From positions 682,001 through 746,000 of the forward strand of contig CAWETE010000004.1 in assembly GCA_963811895.1 (NCBI GenBank): 64,000 nucleotides of DNA, in the 5' to 3' direction. Shown here in pieces: positions 1-9,210 of the stretch; the stretch's first letter is position 1; each line of letters opens with the position of its first letter. The stretch is from DASSUW01 sp963811895 (GTDB lineage: Bacteria > Actinomycetota > Thermoleophilia > Solirubrobacterales > Solirubrobacteraceae). The position numbers and the translations under genes were made by a program. The notes under the pieces are model-generated. The model did no database searches. It was not told the DNA's origin and was given only the letters and a program-made list of their open reading frames with translations.

Positions 1-2
1 TG

Positions 3-422
3 CCGCCGGAGCGGCTCACGCTCGAGCTCACCGAATCGGCCCTGATGGACGATGTCGCCGGCGTGCGCGAGACCTTCGAGGCGCTGCGCGCGCTCGGCGT
101 CTCGATCGCCATCGACGACTTCGGCACCGGCTTCTCGTCGCTGGCCACGCTCGCCGACCTCCCCGTCGACGTGCTCAAGCTCGACCGCTCGTTCATCTCC
201 GCGATGGTCGACTCCCCGGCGCACCAGGCGCTCGTGGGCGGCGTCGTCTCGCTCGCCGACCGCGTGGGCCTTCCCATCGTGGCCGAGGGCGTCGAGACCG
301 CCGAGCAGCTCGAGGCGCTGCGGACGCTCGGCTGCCGCTGGGCGCAGGGCTACCACCTGGGCCGCCCCGCGCCGCTCTCCGCGCTCTCACTGGTTGACGC
401 GCGGGCACGCAGTCTTCGATGA
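3..422 (+). CDS. EAL-domain protein, C-terminal part (5' end outside window)
   Basis: This is the C-terminal half of an EAL domain, the fold that hydrolyses cyclic di-GMP. The frame is open from base 3, so the start lies upstream. Conserved EAL blocks are visible in order: LELTES (about nt 21-38), IDDFGTGFSSL (nt 111-143), the Lys of VDVLKLDRSFI (nt 168-200) and VAEGVET (nt 279-299), then the usual GYHLGRP ending. These carry the metal- and substrate-binding Glu, Asp-Asp and Lys residues of active phosphodiesterases. The EAL signature itself is off the window, so activity cannot be fully judged. A GGDEF or PAS module may precede it. The next gene follows after 7 bp. Confidence 0.93.
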   Translation, partial: PPERLTLELTESALMDDVAGVRETFEALRALGVSIAIDDFGTGFSSLATLADLPVDVLKLDRSFISAMVDSPAHQALVGGVVSLADRVGLPIVAEGVETAEQLEALRTLGCRWAQGYHLGRPAPLSALSLVDARARSLR

Positions 423-429
423 TCGGGGC

Positions 430-1380
430 GTGCTCCGCACGCCCCTCTGCGGACTGCTCGGAATAGACACGCCGATCATCGGCGCGCCGTTCGGGCCGTG
501 GGAGCAGGTGGACCTGGCCGTCGCCCTCTGCGAGGCCGGCGCGCTCGGCAGCCTGGGCACCGGCCTGCGCACGGTGGACGAGCTGCGGGCCCAGTGGGAG
601 CGGATGCGCGAGCGCACGGACCGGCCGTTCGCGGTCAACCACACCAACCGGCCGTTCGACGAGGCGGCGTTCGCGGCCACGCTCGAGGCCGCGCCGCGCG
701 CGATCTCGTTCCACATGACGGTGCCGGGCGACCTGATCGAGCGCGCCCACGAGGCCGGCATCCTCTGGCTCCAGCAGGTCGTCGACCGCCGCGAGGCCGA
801 GGAGGCCGTCGAGGCCGGCGCCGACGTCATCATCGCCCAGGGCGGGGAGGCCGGGGGCCACTGCGGCTCGGTGTCGACGATGGTGCTCGTGCCGCAGGTC
901 GTCGACCTCGCCGGCGACATCCCCGTGGTCGCGGCCGGCGGCATCGCCGACGGGCGCGGGCTGGCCGCCGCCCTGATGCTCGGCGCCCAGGGCGTGAGCA
1001 TGGGCACGCGGTTCCTGGCCTCGGCCGAGCTCGGCGTCGCCGAGGAGTGGAAGCGCCGGGTCGTCGAGGCCGACGCGGCGGACGCCGTCAAGGTCGTCAA
1101 CAGCCAGCGCGTGATGCCGCCCTACACGCGGCCCGGGAGCCGGGTCGAGCCGCGCGCGCTGTCCACGCCGCTGATCGAGCAGCTGCGCGAGCACCCGGAG
1201 TGGCTCGACCCGGCGAACACGGGCGCGCGGATCCGCGACTCCCTGCTCGCCGGCCGCGGCGACGAGTACCTGCCGTTCGCCGGCCAGTCGGCCGGCCTCA
1301 TCCACGAGGTCCTCCCGGCGGCCGAGATCGTGCGCCGCGTGGTGGCGGAGGCCGTAGCCGCACTGGAGCGTGAGCCATGA
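430..1380 (+). CDS. Nitronate monooxygenase / 2-nitropropane dioxygenase family flavoprotein
   Basis: The product is a 316-residue FMN-dependent TIM-barrel enzyme of the nitronate monooxygenase family, which oxidises alkyl nitronates. The GTG at 430 is the first start from which the family N-terminus (PLCGLLGIDTPIIGAPFG) is read. Family features are IIAQGGEAGGHCG near residue 135, the phosphate-binding VVAAGGIADGRG near residue 166 and GAQGVSMGTRF near residue 186. Length is close to the usual 310-350. Its TGA overlaps the ATG of the patatin gene (ATGA, 1377-1380), so the two are probably co-transcribed and translationally coupled. The exact substrate is not predictable; some relatives are enoyl reductases. 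Confidence 0.9.
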   Translation: MLRTPLCGLLGIDTPIIGAPFGPWEQVDLAVALCEAGALGSLGTGLRTVDELRAQWERMRERTDRPFAVNHTNRPFDEAAFAATLEAAPRAISFHMTVPGDLIERAHEAGILWLQQVVDRREAEEAVEAGADVIIAQGGEAGGHCGSVSTMVLVPQVVDLAGDIPVVAAGGIADGRGLAAALMLGAQGVSMGTRFLASAELGVAEEWKRRVVEADAADAVKVVNSQRVMPPYTRPGSRVEPRALSTPLIEQLREHPEWLDPANTGARIRDSLLAGRGDEYLPFAGQSAGLIHEVLPAAEIVRRVVAEAVAALEREP

Positions 1381-2256
1381 AGGTGCTGACCATCGACGGC
1401 GGCGGCATCCGCGGGCTGATCCCGGCGCGCGTGCTCGAGGAGATCGAGCGGCGCTGCGGGCGTCCCGCGGGCGAGCTGTTCGACCTCGTGGCCGGGACCT
1501 CGACGGGCGCCATCATCGCCTGCGCGCTGACGAAGCCGCAGCCGCTGCCGGCGGAGCGGATCGCGCGCATCTACCTCGACGAGGGGCCGGAGATCTTCAG
1601 CCGGTCGCTGATCAAGCGCGTCACCTCCGTCGGAGGGCTGATCGACGAGCGGTACGACTCCGACGGGCTCTTGAAGTCGCTGCGGAAGCACTTCGGCGAG
1701 CACCGGCTGGCCGACGCCAAGCCGGCGATCATGCTCACCGCGTACGACCTCCTCGAGCCGCAGCGCGCTGCTCCTGCGCAACGACGACGACATGTCGATG
1801 GTCGACGCAGCGCACGGCAGCTCGGCGGCGCCCAGCTACTTCGAGCCCGCGCAGGTGGGCAAGCTCGCGCTCGTGGACGGCGGCGTCTTCGCCACCAACC
1901 CGGCGATGTGCGCCTATGCCGACGTCGACGGCGACGTCGAGCTGCTGGTCTCGCTGGGGTGCGGCGAGCACACGCGCGTGCTGCCGTACGAGAAGGTCAA
2001 GGACTGGGGCCAGCTGGAGTGGATCCGGCCGGCGCTCGACATCGTGTTCGACGGCACCGCCGACGCCGTCGACTTCCAGCTCAAGGCGCTGATCGGCGCC
2101 GACTACATGCGCTTCCAGACCCCGCTCGACCATGCGAGCGACGACCTCGACGCGGCGACCCCGGAGAACCTCGCCGCGCTCGAGCGCGAGGCGCGCGAGC
2201 TGATCGCCGAGCGCGACGCCGACCTCGACGCCCTGTGCGCGCGGCTCACGCCGTGA
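1377..2256 (+). pseudogene. Patatin-like phospholipase, interrupted by one frameshift
   Basis: Patatins are Ser-Asp dyad lipid acyl hydrolases. The N-terminal part shows the oxyanion-hole motif IDGGGIRGLIP and the nucleophile elbow LVAGTSTGAI. The C-terminal part, in another frame, shows AAHGSSAAPSYF and the catalytic Asp in LVDGGVFATNP. The frame changes near nt 1764-1770: restoring a missing GC dinucleotide in the local GCGC run would join LEPQR to ALLLRND. Both halves keep catalytic residues and full length (about 293 aa), so a sequencing indel is more likely than decay. The 3' end overlaps the convergent GST gene by 11 bp. Confidence 0.85.
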
Positions 2257-3067
2257 AGTCCAGGTCCAGCGGGCCGCGCGGGATGATGCGCTTCGGGTTC
2301 AGCGAGTCGTGCGTCGTGTAGTAGTGCTCGCGGATCTCGTCCATGGCGACGGTGTCGGCGACACCGGGCTGCCGATAGAGCTCGCGCGTATAGCGCCACA
2401 GGTTCGGGTGGTCGGTGAGCCGCCTGCCGTTGCAGCGGAAGTGCGTGTGGTAGACGACGTCGAAGCGCACGAGCGTCGGGAACAGGCGCCAGTCGGCCAG
2501 CGTGAGGCGGTCGCCGGTCAGGTAGCGGCGCTCGCCCAGTAGCGCCTCGAGCCGGCCGAGCGCCTCGAAGACGCCGTCGAACGCCTCGTCGTAGGCCTCC
2601 TGCGACTTGGCGAAGCCGGCACGGTAGACGCCGTTCTGCAGGTCGCCGTAGATCCACTCGTTCAGCGACTCGATCTCCTCGCGGAGCTCCTCGGGGTAGA
2701 GCCCGGCGTCGCCCCACGCGTCGAGCATTCGCACGATGTCGGCCGACTCGTTGGAGACGATCGCCTCGGTCTCCTTGTCCCACAGCACCGGGACGCTGAT
2801 GCGGTCGTCGTAGTCCGGGTCGGTGTCGCGATATGCCTCGGCGAGGAACTCGAATCCGTTGACCTCGTCCGCGACGAGCCGCCAGCCGCGCTCGTCGCGG
2901 TACGGGTGCGCGTACGAGATCCCGATGTCGACGCCCGCGAGCTTGCGGACGATCACCGTCCGGTGGGACCACGGGCACGCGAGCGCCACATAGAGGTGGT
3001 AGCGCGACGGCGGCCCGTCGACCCATCCGCGAAACGCCGCCTCCCGGCGGACGAATGCCCCTGTCAC
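2246..3067 (-). CDS. Glutathionyl-hydroquinone reductase-like glutathione S-transferase (YqjG/ECM4 family)
   Basis: This 273-aa protein matches the Xi-class GST family, which reductively removes glutathione from glutathionyl-hydroquinones. The N-terminal thioredoxin-like domain carries LACPWSHRT with the catalytic Cys near residue 31, then VPVLWDKETEAIVSNESADI, the glutathione-binding loop. The C-terminal helical domain has the family pattern VYRAGFAKSQEAYDEA and LTLADWRLFPTLVRFD. Length is a little short of E. coli YqjG. The start is GTG at 3067. Most actinobacteria use mycothiol instead of glutathione, so the physiological thiol is uncertain. It follows the LVIVD gene by about 10 bp on the same strand and may be co-transcribed with it. 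Confidence 0.88.
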   Translation of the reverse strand: MTGAFVRREAAFRGWVDGPPSRYHLYVALACPWSHRTVIVRKLAGVDIGISYAHPYRDERGWRLVADEVNGFEFLAEAYRDTDPDYDDRISVPVLWDKETEAIVSNESADIVRMLDAWGDAGLYPEELREEIESLNEWIYGDLQNGVYRAGFAKSQEAYDEAFDGVFEALGRLEALLGERRYLTGDRLTLADWRLFPTLVRFDVVYHTHFRCNGRRLTDHPNLWRYTRELYRQPGVADTVAMDEIREHYYTTHDSLNPKRIIPRGPLDLDFTA

Positions 3068-3077
3068 GCCCGCGAGG

Positions 3078-4491
3078 CTACCCGGGGAGCAGGCAGTTGA
3101 ACGCCGTGCGAGGCGACAGGCGGATCTTCGGTCGCAGCGGCACCTGGGCGGGCGTCAGCCAGCGGCCGTCGGATGCCGACTCGGCTGCCTGCCCGTCGAA
3201 CTCGGTAGACATCCAGGCCGCGCGCGATGTCGTTGCCGTAGAGGTAGAAGTCGCCGGTCGCCGGGTCGATCGACGGCGTCTTGGCCGACCACGAGTTGGC
3301 GTTCGCGAAGCGGTAGAAGCCCAGCTCGCGCATGCCCTGGCCGGCGATCTGCGCGCCGCCCAGCGAGATGCCGGCGAGGCCCGAGAGGTCGACCACGCGC
3401 ACGCCGCCGTTGTAGTAGGCGATCGTCATGACCTTCGCGTCCTCGTGGATGTCGAAGACGTGGGCCGTGCACGAGTGGGTCGGGCTGGTGGTCGGGCGCA
3501 CCTCGTCGATGTTCCAGTAGCCGACCTTGACCGGGCTCAGCTCGTTGTCGCCGGTGATGTCGTACACGTGCACGCCGCCGTTCGGGCACTGGCCGGTGCC
3601 GGTCGCGCCCGCCACCTCGTCCTCGACGATCAGGAACTCGCGCTGCTGGCCGGTGGCGTCGGTGAGCGTGAACGGGTCGGACTGGTGCCAGACGTTGATG
3701 GCCGGGTCGAGGAAGCTGGTGACGATGCTCGGCGCGGCGGGATCGCTGGTGTCGATGATCACGCCCTGCGAGAGCGCGGCCGAGTAGGCGCGGTCGCCGG
3801 ACTCGTTGAAGGTGATGTCGTGCGACTCGGTGCCGAGTCCCGGCCGGAGCGGGAGCGCCAGCTCGGTGACCTTGCGCGGGGCGGCGAAGTCCGAGATGTC
3901 GAAGACCTCGATCGCCGGCTCGTACGAGGTGATGAGGTCCGAGTTGGAGTTGTAGAGGTAGTTCCCGCTCGGGTGCACGGTCTGGTTGTGCGAGCCCTGC
4001 TCGACGTGCACGAAGGAGACGGTGCGCGGAGCCAGCGGGTCGGTGATGTCGGCGACGAAGGTGCCGTTGCGGCCGGTGCCGTCGGCCTTGAGGACCTCGA
4101 AGCCGAGCGCCGCGGCCTCGCGGTAGCACGTCGACGTGCCGTCGCCGAAGGTGTCCGACGTGTAGGTCACGTACGTGCGCTCCCCGCGCGTGAAGACCTG
4201 CGGGTCGCCCTGGGTGATCCCGCAGTCGTAGACCGCTGCGATCCGCGCCTGCTCGGGATCGGTGATGTCGACGATCTGCAGGCCGTTGCGGTAGGAGCCG
4301 GCCAGCGCGTACTGGCGGTCGCCGATGCGCGCGAACTCGATGTCGGTGCCGTAGTTGGGCGTCGTGCCGTTGCGCGCCTCGTACGGCAGCGTCTTGACGT
4401 GGGTCAGGTTCGGGCTGTGCGCGTCCTGCGCGGCCGCCGGGGCGGCGAAGGCGAGGACGGCGAGAAAGGTCGTGACGGCAAGTCGGCGCAT
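3078..4491 (-). CDS. Secreted LVIVD-repeat (beta-propeller) protein, frameshifted near its C-terminus
   Basis: The protein starts with a signal peptide (hydrophobic core TTFLAVLAFAAPAAAQ) and contains repeated LVIVD-type blades: GLQIVDITDP, TFVADITDP, AIEVFDISD, VIIDTSDPAAP, GVRVVDLSG, GLDVYR. Such repeats form beta-propellers on extracellular proteins of unknown role. The uninterrupted frame would run on to 3064 with an arginine-rich tail. One extra base near 3201-3206 instead restores FDGQAAESASDGRWLTPAQ and a stop at 3078, which is the better reading. The start ATG (4489-4491) sits inside a perfect 9-bp inverted repeat. The upstream neighbour on the same strand is another secreted protein. 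Confidence 0.8.
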
Positions 4492-4512
4492 GGGGGCTGG
4501 AACGCCCCCATG
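4489..4512 (-). promoter_or_regulatory. 9-bp inverted repeat enclosing the start codon of the LVIVD gene
   Basis: The arms at 4489-4497 and 4504-4512 are perfect complements (CATGGGGGC in both senses), with a 6-nt loop. In the minus-strand mRNA the 3' arm contains the initiation codon and the 5' arm contains the only G-rich stretch resembling a ribosome binding site. It also lies 18 bp after the stop of the upstream beta-helix gene. It could limit translation or act as an intercistronic processing or attenuation signal; no U-tract is visible. Confidence 0.45.
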
Positions 4513-4529
4513 CCCCGAAACTTGCTATC

Positions 4530-6068
4530 TCAGACCTTCGGCGGCTTGGTCCAGCGGATCGCCGGCGTGCACGTCCAGTAGCGGCGGACGCCGGTGACCT
4601 TGCCGCCGCCCTTCAGGCGGAGCGTGATGTTGACCTTGTAGCGCTCCTTCGTGAGGCCGCGCAGGTCGACGATGGCGGTCAGCCGCTTGCCGCGCTTGAC
4701 CTTCACGCGCTTGCCGTTGACCTTCACGATCGCCTTGCGGACCTCCTCGCCGCGCGGGACCCGCAGGCGGATCTTGAAGCGCCGGTCGCTGAGGCAGTTG
4801 CTCGCTTGCTCGCCCAGGGCCCCGCCGGCCGGTGCGGACGGCTGGGTGCCCGGGGGCACGAGCTCGTAGGCGCCGGAGTCGCAGGCGGTGGCGACGCGCG
4901 GCATGCCGCGCTGGTCGGTGGCCAGGCACCTGGCGGCGCCGGCCATGTTCACGGCCGGCGAGTCGGCGGGGAGCGCGTGCGTCCGCGTCAGCCCGCCGTT
5001 GGCGGCCAGCGCCGCGAGCTTCGGATCGGTGTTCTGCTTGTCGCCCGCGCCGCGGAACCCGCAGGTGGTGTCGCCCTCGAGGTTGCCGCCCAGCGTGCCG
5101 ACCGGGAAGTCGCAGTCGTCGGCCTGCACCGCCAGCGCGGCGGCGGCGCGGTCCTCCTCGATGACCTCGGACGTGTTGCCGGCCACGATCGAGTTGACCA
5201 CGGTGACGGGCACGAACGACTGCGCCCCGAAGCCGTCGAACCGCGGCCCGGCGATACCGCCGCCGCGGGCTCCGCCCTCGGCGGTGTTGCCCGTGATCGT
5301 CACGTGCGTGAGCGTCGTCGCCGCGGAGCCGTTGACAGCGATCGCGCCGCCGCCGCTGCCGAAGCTCGGTCCGGCCGCGGAGTTGCCGGAGAAGGTCGAG
5401 TTCTCCACCGTCAGGCCGCCGCGCCAGACGTTGATCGCGCCGCCGCGGGCCGTGCCCTCGCCGTCGCTGAGCGCCTTGTTGCCGGCGAACGTGCTGCGCG
5501 CGACGGCGACCTGGGTCTGCACCTGGCCGGAATCGATGTCGATGGCGCCGCCGAACCGAGCGACGTTGCCCTCGAACGTCGTGTCGGTCACGACCAGCGA
5601 GGCCCCGTCGAGCTGCTGGGCCGCACGGGCGGCGACGGTGGGCTGCGACGGATAGACGCCGATCGCGCCCTCGTTGTCGCCGAAGTACGAGCTCTCGACG
5701 CGCACCGCGGCGTCGGGCGCCAGCACCAGCAGCGCGCGTTCGTCGTTCGTGCCGATCAGCCGGACGTCCTCGATGGTGAGGTTCGCCCAGGCCTCGATGA
5801 TCGCGTCGCTCTCGAGGCCGGAGCCGTCGAGCGTGCCCGGGCCGCGCAAGGTCAGGTCGTCGAAGACCTCGATGTCGTCCTCGGCGAGCATGATCGTGTA
5901 GCCGTTGAGCAGGACCGTGTCGGCCCCGTCCTGGGCGTTGGCCGCATCGACCGCGGCGTTCAGGGCTGCCTCTGTGGGCGCCGCGACCGTGAATGTCTCC
6001 GCCTGAGCGGCGGCGGGCAGCATGAGCGCGAACCCGATGGCAACTGCGACCGTGCAGTACCGGCGCAT
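4530..6068 (-). CDS. Secreted choice-of-anchor Q / right-handed beta-helix protein
   Basis: This 512-aa exported protein has a signal peptide (VAVAIGFALMLPAAAQA) followed by parallel beta-helix coils with Asn/Gly-rich turns such as NSTFSGNSAAG, VTITGNTAEGGARGGG and NSIVAGNTSEVI. A choice-of-anchor-Q module follows: CDFPVGTLGGNLEG, DPKLAALAANGGLTRTHALP, AVNMAGAARCLATDQRG and DSGAYEL, at roughly residues 315-400. The C-terminal 110 residues are a basic, Cys-containing beta-rich domain (RFKIRLRVPRGEEV to YWTCTPAI). These proteins are surface or extracellular; some bind or cleave polysaccharide, but no catalytic residues can be assigned. The LVIVD gene follows 38 bp downstream. Confidence 0.8.
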   Translation of the reverse strand: MRRYCTVAVAIGFALMLPAAAQAETFTVAAPTEAALNAAVDAANAQDGADTVLLNGYTIMLAEDDIEVFDDLTLRGPGTLDGSGLESDAIIEAWANLTIEDVRLIGTNDERALLVLAPDAAVRVESSYFGDNEGAIGVYPSQPTVAARAAQQLDGASLVVTDTTFEGNVARFGGAIDIDSGQVQTQVAVARSTFAGNKALSDGEGTARGGAINVWRGGLTVENSTFSGNSAAGPSFGSGGGAIAVNGSAATTLTHVTITGNTAEGGARGGGIAGPRFDGFGAQSFVPVTVVNSIVAGNTSEVIEEDRAAAALAVQADDCDFPVGTLGGNLEGDTTCGFRGAGDKQNTDPKLAALAANGGLTRTHALPADSPAVNMAGAARCLATDQRGMPRVATACDSGAYELVPPGTQPSAPAGGALGEQASNCLSDRRFKIRLRVPRGEEVRKAIVKVNGKRVKVKRGKRLTAIVDLRGLTKERYKVNITLRLKGGGKVTGVRRYWTCTPAIRWTKPPKV

Positions 6069-6142
6069 CCAAATCCTCCGTCCGTGGATGACGAGGCCGC
6101 GACTTTACGGTGCGTCAGAAGGTGCGAATACTGACCGTTGGT

Positions 6143-8440
6143 TCAGGCTTCGGCTTCGCGCGGCACGGGGCCGAGCGAGACCGGCGCGGTGTGGAGCGCG
6201 CGCAGGCGCACCTCGCGCCACGACAGGCCCTCCTTGACGAGCGCCGGGGCGCCCATGACGACCGCCGTGGCCATCTCCACGGCCTGGAGGATGATCCCGT
6301 AGCCGAGCGCCTGCGCGGGGTCGATCCCGTAGGCGCCGGTGAGCACGGCCAGGCAGGCCGCCTGGAAGACGCCGAGGTTGGACGGCGTCAGCGGCAGCAC
6401 GGCGGTCACGTTGACCGCGAAGAGGACGGCGGCGGCCGCGCCCAGGTCGAGATCGAGCCCGAGCGCGACGAACAGGACGTAGCAGGCGACCCACTGCAGC
6501 GCCCAGGCGCCGAGCTGCATGGTCACGGCCTCGAAGCCGAGCCGCGGCGACCGGAAGACCCGCAGGCCCGAGCGCACGCGGGCGAGCGACTCGCGCGCCT
6601 GGCTCATCCAGCGGTGCACGCGGGCGGACCGCGACGGCAGGCCGGAGCGCAGCAGCGCCGGCGCGACGAGCACGGCGCAGAGCACGCCGAACGGCGCCAG
6701 CGCGTACCACACGAGCGCCTGCTGGCGGCCGGCGAAGAGCCCGACGGTGGTGAACATCACCGCGCCGAGGATCACCAGCGCGACCACGTTGAGCAGCGTC
6801 TGCGAGACGAGCGTGCCGAGCACGGCGGGCAGGCGCTCGCGCGGCCGGCCGAGCCGGCGCGCGACGATCAGCGCGCGCGACGGCTCCCCGAGCCTGGCCG
6901 GCAGGGTGGCGGACATCAGCACGCCGATCGTGGTGCCCTGGATCGAGTCGATCAGCCGCGGCAGCGCGTCCGGCAGCGCGGCGCGCAGGATCGCGTGCCA
7001 GGCGACGGCGCGCGCGAGCATCGAGGCGCACATGAGCGCGAGCCCGACCATCACCCACACCGGCTGGGACTCGACGAGGGCCTGGGCGATCGGGCGCATG
7101 CCGATGCGATCGAGGGCGAGCAGCGTCCCCAGCGCGGCGCCCGCCATCGCCGCGCCGACCGCCGCGCGGCGGGCGACGCGAAGCAGGCTGCCGGCCGCCG
7201 GGGCCGGGTCCAGCGAGTCCAGGCGGCGCGCGGGCGAGCGCGGCCGGCGGTCGGCGGGCAGCGCGCCGACGCGGACCGCGGCGCGCTCCGGGGCGCGCTC
7301 GGGCCGCGGCACGGCGCGGGCGTCCTCGTAGGCCTCCACGACCTGCTCGGCGACGCGCGGCCACGCGTAGCGCTCGGCGCTGCGCGCCGCCTCGGCGCCG
7401 AGCCGCGCGGTCCGGCCGCGGTCGAGCGCGAGGTCGCGCAGCGTCTCGGCCAGGCGCGTGGCGTCCCCGCGCGGGACCAGCAGGCCGTCGCCGCCGTCGG
7501 TGACGACGTCGCGGTAGCCGGCGATGTCGGACGCCACCACCGGCCGGCCGGCGGCGAATGCCTCGGTCAGCACCATGCCGAACGACTCGCCGCCCAGCGA
7601 TGGTGCGCACAGCAGGTCGGCCTCGTGCAGGGCGGCCTGGCGGGCCGCATCGTCGACGCGCCCGAGCGCCGTGACGCCGGCGCCGTCGACCAGCAGCGGC
7701 TCGATCTCCTCCTGCGTCGCGCCGACGATCGTGAGCTCGGCCGGTACCTGGCCGCGCAGCGCCTCGAAGGCGCGCACCAGCACCGGCAGGCCCTTGCGCT
7801 CGACGGCCTGGCCGACGAAGACGATCCGCAGCGGCTCGCCCGGGGCGCGCCGGCGGGGCTCGATCCGCTCCGGCAGGACGACGCCGTTGGGGACGACCCG
7901 GTAGTGGCCTCCGTAGAAGCGCCGGCCGGTCCAGGCGGCGGCCTCGGAGACCGCGATCCGCACGTGGAGCCGGTTGAGCTTGCGGCGGGCGCCGAGCAGG
8001 GCGGCGACGTAGTGCGGCGGGCGCGACTCCGAGTAGCAGTGGAAGGTGCCGACGAGCGGCGCGTCGGCGCTCGTGAGCGTGTCCCATCCGATGACCGGGG
8101 CGACCGGCTCGTGCAGGTGGATCACGTCAGGGGCGAAGGCCCGCAGCTCGCGCCGGATCGCGGAGACGGCCGACGGGGTCGGCGCGAGGTTGGAGACGGC
8201 GCCGTTCGTCGGCCAGCCGATGGTCCCGCCGATCGGCACCAGCCAGTCGGGCCGGTCTTCGCGTACCTGAGGACGCGCGCCGCGATGCCGCAGCGCGGTG
8301 GTCCGCGTGTCGTGGTCGTAGGGGGCGAAGACGCGAATCTCGTGCCCGCCGGCCACCAGCTCGCCCGCGAGCGCCTCGATGTGACGTGTGACGCCGCCCG
8401 GATACGTCCACGAGTACGGGGAGACGAGAGCAGCCCGCAT
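6143..8440 (-). CDS. Fused GT4 glycosyltransferase (PimA-like) and lysylphosphatidylglycerol-synthase-type membrane flippase domain
   Basis: The 765-aa product joins two normally separate proteins. Residues 1 to about 385 are a GT-B family 4 glycosyltransferase: YSWTYPGGVTRHIEALAGEL, DVIHLHEP, VPNGVVLPE, and the E-x7-E motif in GGESFGMVLTEAFA near residue 290 that binds nucleotide-sugar. After a Pro/Arg-rich linker, about residues 425-740 form a hydrophobic multi-spanning domain like the UPF0104/LPG_synthase_TM family, with STLPARLGEP-type sequence (SATLPARLGEPSRALIVARR) and PLTPSNLGVFQAA. PimA relatives mannosylate phosphatidylinositol, and UPF0104 proteins are thought to move lipids. The fusion suggests a glycolipid made and translocated by one polypeptide. 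No frame break is visible across the junction. Confidence 0.9.
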   Translation of the reverse strand: MRAALVSPYSWTYPGGVTRHIEALAGELVAGGHEIRVFAPYDHDTRTTALRHRGARPQVREDRPDWLVPIGGTIGWPTNGAVSNLAPTPSAVSAIRRELRAFAPDVIHLHEPVAPVIGWDTLTSADAPLVGTFHCYSESRPPHYVAALLGARRKLNRLHVRIAVSEAAAWTGRRFYGGHYRVVPNGVVLPERIEPRRRAPGEPLRIVFVGQAVERKGLPVLVRAFEALRGQVPAELTIVGATQEEIEPLLVDGAGVTALGRVDDAARQAALHEADLLCAPSLGGESFGMVLTEAFAAGRPVVASDIAGYRDVVTDGGDGLLVPRGDATRLAETLRDLALDRGRTARLGAEAARSAERYAWPRVAEQVVEAYEDARAVPRPERAPERAAVRVGALPADRRPRSPARRLDSLDPAPAAGSLLRVARRAAVGAAMAGAALGTLLALDRIGMRPIAQALVESQPVWVMVGLALMCASMLARAVAWHAILRAALPDALPRLIDSIQGTTIGVLMSATLPARLGEPSRALIVARRLGRPRERLPAVLGTLVSQTLLNVVALVILGAVMFTTVGLFAGRQQALVWYALAPFGVLCAVLVAPALLRSGLPSRSARVHRWMSQARESLARVRSGLRVFRSPRLGFEAVTMQLGAWALQWVACYVLFVALGLDLDLGAAAAVLFAVNVTAVLPLTPSNLGVFQAACLAVLTGAYGIDPAQALGYGIILQAVEMATAVVMGAPALVKEGLSWREVRLRALHTAPVSLGPVPREAEA

Positions 8441-8517
8441 CGGCTAGATCCTACGGATGAGCCAGGACTGCCTGGGTTCGGTTAGCCCCCCGGACGCACG
8501 TATCCTGTGCCTCAGAG
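8441..8517. promoter_or_regulatory. Divergent promoter region between the glycosyltransferase and hemQ
   Basis: These 77 bp separate two divergently transcribed genes and must hold the start signals for both. A GTATCCT-like element near 8499 could be the -10 of hemQ. No palindromic operator is evident. Confidence 0.3.
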
Positions 8518-9210
8518 ATGCCAGAGCGCCATTTCGTCAAATACACCTTCTTGAAGGTCGACCCGGCCTGGCGCCGGCTCGACGACGCCGAGCGGACGCT
8601 GCACAAGCGCGAGTTCCTGGCCGCCTGCGAGGACTTCGCTACCGACCGCCTCCTGCGCGCCTTCTCGCTCGTCGGCACGCGCGGCGACGCCGACATGATG
8701 CTGCTCAGCCAGGCGACCAACCTCGAGCGGATCCACGAGTTCCACGTCGTGCTCGCCCAGAGCGGGCTGATGAAGTGGTGCGAGACGCCGTACTCGTACC
8801 TGGCGCTGACGAAGCCGTCCGAGTACTCCGACGAGTCGCGGCTCGAGGTCCGCCCCGCGCACGGCAGGTACCTCTTCGTCTACCCGTTCGTGAAGACGCG
8901 CGAGTGGTACCGGCTGCCGCAGGACGAGCGCTGGCGGATCATGCAGGAGCACATCAAGGTCGGCCGCGAGTACCCGCAGATCGACCTCAACACGAGCTAC
9001 TCGTTCGGCCTCGACGACCAGGAGTTCGTGGTCGCGTTCGAGACCGACGACCCGACCGCCTTCCTCGACCTCGTGCAGCGGCTGCGCACGACCGAGTCGT
9101 CGTCCTTCACCAAGCGCGACACGCCGACCTTCACGTGCGTCTCGTGCTCGGTCGAGCGGGCGCTCAGCGCGCTCGACGGGACGCCGCTGACGGCCGAGCT
9201 GAGCCTTTGA
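8518..9210 (+). CDS. hemQ: Coproheme decarboxylase HemQ (chlorite-dismutase fold)
   Basis: HemQ decarboxylates Fe-coproporphyrin III to protoheme in the last step of the monoderm heme pathway. The 230-aa length is typical. Tyr122 and Lys126 in VYPFVKTREWYRLP match the catalytic Tyr and Lys of the family, and His145 in MQEHIKVGREYP fits the proximal heme ligand. The LVGTRGDADMMLL block and the C-terminal FLDLVQRLRTTESSSF block are also characteristic. It could be annotated simply as chlorite dismutase family, but the Tyr and lack of a chlorite-dismutase Arg context favour HemQ. Its stop overlaps the TTG start of the next gene. Confidence 0.88.
   Translation: MPERHFVKYTFLKVDPAWRRLDDAERTLHKREFLAACEDFATDRLLRAFSLVGTRGDADMMLLSQATNLERIHEFHVVLAQSGLMKWCETPYSYLALTKPSEYSDESRLEVRPAHGRYLFVYPFVKTREWYRLPQDERWRIMQEHIKVGREYPQIDLNTSYSFGLDDQEFVVAFETDDPTAFLDLVQRLRTTESSSFTKRDTPTFTCVSCSVERALSALDGTPLTAELSL

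Noticed and set aside
193..1305. Long minus-strand frame opposite the nitronate monooxygenase
   Set aside because: Asp/Arg/Ala-rich shadow frame of a GC-rich gene; no domain pattern, no start context.
6110..8485. 791-codon plus-strand frame opposite the glycosyltransferase-flippase
   Set aside because: Composition is Arg/Gln/His/Gly-biased with no conserved motif; the other strand has clear GT4 and membrane domains.
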